DNA from: CAIWHR01 sp963813415
GTDB taxonomy: Bacteria; Pseudomonadota; Gammaproteobacteria; Burkholderiales; Casimicrobiaceae
Direction of reading: 5' to 3'
DNA length: 64,000 bases
NCBI GenBank assembly: GCA_963813415.1
Contig: CAWEYW010000003.1
Location: forward strand, 1-64,000
The notes beneath the pieces are model-generated. The model was not told the origin of the DNA, did not search any database, and saw only the letters and a program-made list of their open reading frames with translations. Made by a program: the position numbers and the translations under genes. How positions within the stretch are numbered: the first letter of the stretch is position 1; each line of letters opens with the position of its first letter. Positions 61,031 through 64,000 of this stretch are shown here, in pieces.

Positions 61031-64000
61031 TTGCCCAGCCACCTCCCATTCCTGCCACAGGCACTCCGTTCTTTCGCGCCCTTGCGGCGCAACCGATCAC
61101 CCGGTGCCGCGCATGACGAGCTGCCGCTGCGCTCGGAGCTGTTCAGCGCCGATCAGATGGAGCAGCACGGCAAGAGCCTCGCGGCCACGCACAGGCTGAC
61201 GTCGAGCCGCGGCCGGGATCAACTCCTGCCTCGTCTCGCCGCGAACGAGGTCGTGCTGCTCGACGCCTGCGCGCTGCTCACCGCCGCGGTGACGGAAAAC
61301 CGGCGCATCACGCCGGGTGGCGAATGGCTCCTCGACAACTTCTACCTGATCGAAGAGCAGATCCGCACGGCCAAACGGCACCTGCCGGCGGGTTACAGCC
61401 GGGAGTTGCCCCGTCTCGCCGTCGGTCCGTCGGCCGGGCTGCCAAGGGTGTACGACATCGCCCTCGAAACGATCGCCCATGGTGACGGTCGCGTCGATCC
61501 GGAAAGTCTGACGCGCTTCGTCGCGGCGTATCAAACGGTGACGCCCATCAAGCTGGGCGAGCTCTGGGCCATCCCGATCATGCTGCGCTTGGCATTGATC
61601 GAGAATCTCCGGCGCGTGGCGACGGACGTTGCGGCCAGCAGGATCGATCGCGACCTCGCCGACGGCTGGGCCGACCAGATGAAGGCGATCGCGCAGACCG
61701 ATCCGAAAAGCCTGATCCTGGTGATCGCGGACATGGCGCGCTCCAATCCGCCGATGACGACCGCGTTCGTGTCCGAGCTTGCGCGACGCCTGCAGGGTCA
61801 CGGGCCGGCGCTCGCGTTGCCGCTGACGTGGATCGAGCAGCGGCTTTCCGAATCGCACACCACGATCGAGCAGCTGGTGCAGGCCGGCGCGCAGCAACAG
61901 GCAGCCAACCAGGTCTCGATCAGCAACAGCATCGGCAGCCTGCGGTTCCTCGGGTCCATGGACTGGCGCAAGTTCGTCGAGACGTTGAGCGCCGTCGAGC
62001 AGGAATTGCGGCAGGATCCCGGCGCCCTCTATGGCAACATGGAGTTCCTCACGCGCGACCGCTACCGGCACGCGGTCGAGCAACTCGCCAAACAGAGCCC
62101 TCTGTCGGAGGCGGAAGTCGCGCGCAAGGCGATCGAGCTTGCGCAGCGGAGCGCGGCCACCGCGGATGCGCAGCCGCGCACCGTCCATGTCGGGTTCTAC
62201 CTGGTCGATGCCGGACGCCCGCTGCTCGAGGAGGTCGTCCACGCACGTCTGTCCGGGCTGGACGGGCTGCGACGACTCGCATCGCGTTTCCCGACCTTGG
62301 TCTACCTCGGTGCGATCTGGACACTGACGGGCCTACTCGCCGCCCGGCTGATCACGACGGCACACGCGGGCGGAGTGTCCGTCGCGACACTGGCGTTGGT
62401 GGTGGTCGTGTCACTGCTCGCGACGAGCCAGTTGGCAGTGGCACTCGTGAATTGGCTCCTGACGTTGCTGGTGACGCCGCGGCCGCTGCCGCGGATGGAT
62501 TTCTCGCTGGGCATCGCGCCGGAATCGCGCGCACTGGTGGCCGTCCCGGCGATGCTCGTCAGCGCGCGCGGGATCGAAGAGCTCGCCGACGCGCTCGAAG
62601 TGCGGTTTCTCGCCAACCAGGACGCGCACCTGCACTTCGCGCTGCTGACGGACTTCATGGATGCCAGCGAGGAGACGACAGCAGCAGATGCCGACCTGCT
62701 GCACCTCGCGGAGTCGAGAATCCGCGCGCTCAACGAGAAATATGGTCGCAGCGACGATCGCTCCGTCACCGCCGATGCGAGCGAACGTTCGGGCGACGTG
62801 TTTTACCTGCTGCATCGTCCGCGCCGCTGGAACGCGCGCGAGCGCGTGTGGATGGGATACGAGCGCAAGCGGGGCAAGCTCGGGGACCTCAACGCCCTTC
62901 TGCGCGGCGAGCACGACGGCGCTACGCGGTTCCTGTCGATCGTCGGCGACCCCGCGCCCCTGACGACGGTCAAGTACGTCATCACCCTGGACGCCGACAC
63001 CGAGCTGCCCCGCGACGCGGCCCGGCAGCTGGTCGGTGCGATGGCTCACCCGTTGAACCGCGCGCATTACGACGCGAAGCTGCAACGGGTCACGAGCGGG
63101 TACGGCATCCTGCAGCCGCGGGTCGCCGCGAGCTTGCCCGGATCCAACCGCTCGTGGTTCGCGCGGATTTTTGGCGGGGAGCCGGGCATCGATCCCTACA
63201 CCCGCACGGTCTCCGACGTGTACCAGGACGTTTTCGGCGAAGGCTCCTTCATCGGCAAGGGCATCTACGACGTCGATGCGTTCGAACGGGCGCTCAAGGG
63301 ACGCTTCCCGGAAAACCGGATCCTCAGTCACGACCTGCTCGAAGGAAGCTACGCACGGTCGGGTCTCATCACCGACGTGCAGCTCTACGAGGAGCATCCG
63401 CCCCGCTACAGCGATGACGTCAGCCGCCGCCGTCGCTGGATCCGCGGCGACTGGCAGATCGCCGCGTGGCTGTTGCGCCGGGTGCCCGGCGGCGATGGGA
63501 CGCGGCTGCCCAACCCGCTATCGATGTTCTCGCAGTGGAAGCTGTTCGACAATCTCCGCCGCAGCCTGGTTGCTCCCGCGCTGGTCTGCCTGCTGCTGGT
63601 GGGCTGGACGGTGCTGGTTCCGGTGTGGTGGTGGACACTGGCGGTGCTGGGGATCCTGTTCCTGCCCGCGTTGATCGCATCCGCGGTGGAGTCGCTGCAG
63701 CAGCCAGCGGAGGTGCCGCTCCTGCAGCACCTCGCTTCGACCGCGCGCTCGGCGCTGTTGCGCGCCGTGCAGATCACATTCTCCCTTGCGCTTCTGCCGT
63801 ACGAGGCGTGGTACACGGCCGAAGCGATCCTGCGCACGCAATGGCGCGTGCGCGTTACGCGCCGGCGGCTGCTCGAATGGACGCCGTCGGGCCAACAGGA
63901 TCGCGGCCAGGACCGCACGGTCGCCGCCTCGTACCGCACCATGTGGGTGGCGCCGGCGACGGCCATTGCGACGGCGTCGTACCTCGCGTTTACCAGCCGG
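61031..64000 (+). CDS. ndvB: cyclic beta-glucan synthase (GT84), N-terminal part, cut by window end
   Basis: At least 990 residues are open to the window edge. The sequence begins with NdvB-type residues (ELPLRSELFSADQMEQHGKSLAATHRL). Then come NEVVLLDACALLTAAV, membrane helices near residues 420 and 460, the glycosyltransferase core (VITLDADTELPRDAARQLVGAM, FGEGSFIGKGIYDVDAFERAL, ILSHDLLEGSYARSGL, RRRRWIRGDWQ) and further helices. The protein makes periplasmic cyclic beta-1,2-glucan. There is no ATG at the N-terminal edge; TTG at 61025 or 61031 is the only nearby start, and an internal ATG at 61157 would drop conserved residues. Confidence 0.85.
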   Translation, partial: MPSHLPFLPQALRSFAPLRRNRSPGAAHDELPLRSELFSADQMEQHGKSLAATHRLTSSRGRDQLLPRLAANEVVLLDACALLTAAVTENRRITPGGEWLLDNFYLIEEQIRTAKRHLPAGYSRELPRLAVGPSAGLPRVYDIALETIAHGDGRVDPESLTRFVAAYQTVTPIKLGELWAIPIMLRLALIENLRRVATDVAASRIDRDLADGWADQMKAIAQTDPKSLILVIADMARSNPPMTTAFVSELARRLQGHGPALALPLTWIEQRLSESHTTIEQLVQAGAQQQAANQVSISNSIGSLRFLGSMDWRKFVETLSAVEQELRQDPGALYGNMEFLTRDRYRHAVEQLAKQSPLSEAEVARKAIELAQRSAATADAQPRTVHVGFYLVDAGRPLLEEVVHARLSGLDGLRRLASRFPTLVYLGAIWTLTGLLAARLITTAHAGGVSVATLALVVVVSLLATSQLAVALVNWLLTLLVTPRPLPRMDFSLGIAPESRALVAVPAMLVSARGIEELADALEVRFLANQDAHLHFALLTDFMDASEETTAADADLLHLAESRIRALNEKYGRSDDRSVTADASERSGDVFYLLHRPRRWNARERVWMGYERKRGKLGDLNALLRGEHDGATRFLSIVGDPAPLTTVKYVITLDADTELPRDAARQLVGAMAHPLNRAHYDAKLQRVTSGYGILQPRVAASLPGSNRSWFARIFGGEPGIDPYTRTVSDVYQDVFGEGSFIGKGIYDVDAFERALKGRFPENRILSHDLLEGSYARSGLITDVQLYEEHPPRYSDDVSRRRRWIRGDWQIAAWLLRRVPGGDGTRLPNPLSMFSQWKLFDNLRRSLVAPALVCLLLVGWTVLVPVWWWTLAVLGILFLPALIASAVESLQQPAEVPLLQHLASTARSALLRAVQITFSLALLPYEAWYTAEAILRTQWRVRVTRRRLLEWTPSGQQDRGQDRTVAASYRTMWVAPATAIATASYLAFTSR

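Noticed and set aside
61097..63417. Alternative frames inside the glucan synthase, 381 codons on the minus strand and 529 on the plus.
   Set aside because: The frame ending at the window edge contains all conserved glucan-synthase motifs; the others do not.

Overview
The window is high-GC DNA with dense, short-spaced genes and strong G/C preference at third codon positions. The gene families point to a betaproteobacterium, probably Burkholderiales-like: two Bug-type tricarboxylate receptor proteins, a PIG-L type 4-oxalomesaconate hydratase, many AI-2E family exporters, and CsbD/BON/DUF3309 small stress proteins. No rRNA, tRNA, CRISPR array, prophage or complete insertion sequence was found. 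The assignment rests on family content only.

Region 1 (about 1-13 kb) is an envelope and stress region. It holds a YbhB-type protein, a lipoprotein form of protein-L-isoaspartate methyltransferase, a DUF1345 membrane protein, a CsbD-BON-DUF3309 cluster, an encapsulated-ferritin-like protein, lmo0937-family micro-membrane proteins, two beta/gamma-crystallin proteins, two AI-2E transporters and a DUF883 protein. Several families recur as paralogues.

Region 2 (about 12.8-23.7 kb) is a patchwork with signs of rearrangement. A caleosin-like gene lies between pieces of a broken cupin gene. Next to it is a CoA-disulfide-reductase-like flavoprotein. A hemolysin III N-terminus is joined in frame to a DsbA C-terminus. 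An EAL domain is truncated and frameshifted beside the 3' end of a lost lmo0937 gene. The CsbD-BON-DUF3309 block appears a second time. A three-gene operon (20.9-22.5 kb) encodes a histidine-bearing membrane protein, a GcvH-like lipoyl carrier and a thioredoxin fused to a similar membrane module; it is the most intriguing unit here.

Region 3 (23.9-37.2 kb) holds a histidine kinase and a single-domain response regulator, a CPA1-type antiporter, a tricorn-like protease, a small monooxygenase, and a four-gene tripartite efflux operon (outer membrane factor, MacA-like adaptor, ATPase and permease).

Region 4 (37.2-44.5 kb) looks like part of the 4,5-cleavage pathway for protocatechuate or gallate. 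It has two paralogous 2-pyrone-4,6-dicarboxylate-lactonase-like hydrolases, galB, a divergent LysR regulator, two Bug receptors and a family-3 solute-binding lipoprotein. The ring-opening dioxygenase is not in the window.

Region 5 (44.5-64 kb) returns to envelope and stress functions: DUF1328, DUF2853, DUF4197, the BON-LysM protein Kbp, MscL, a YpfH-like esterase, a CDF metal exporter, phospholipase A, an FMN reductase, two methyltransferases, an AhpD-like protein, a VIT-family transporter, two Crp/Fnr regulators, a third DUF3309-BON set with DUF3096, a third AI-2E transporter (apparently frameshifted) and the start of a cyclic beta-glucan synthase cut by the window edge.
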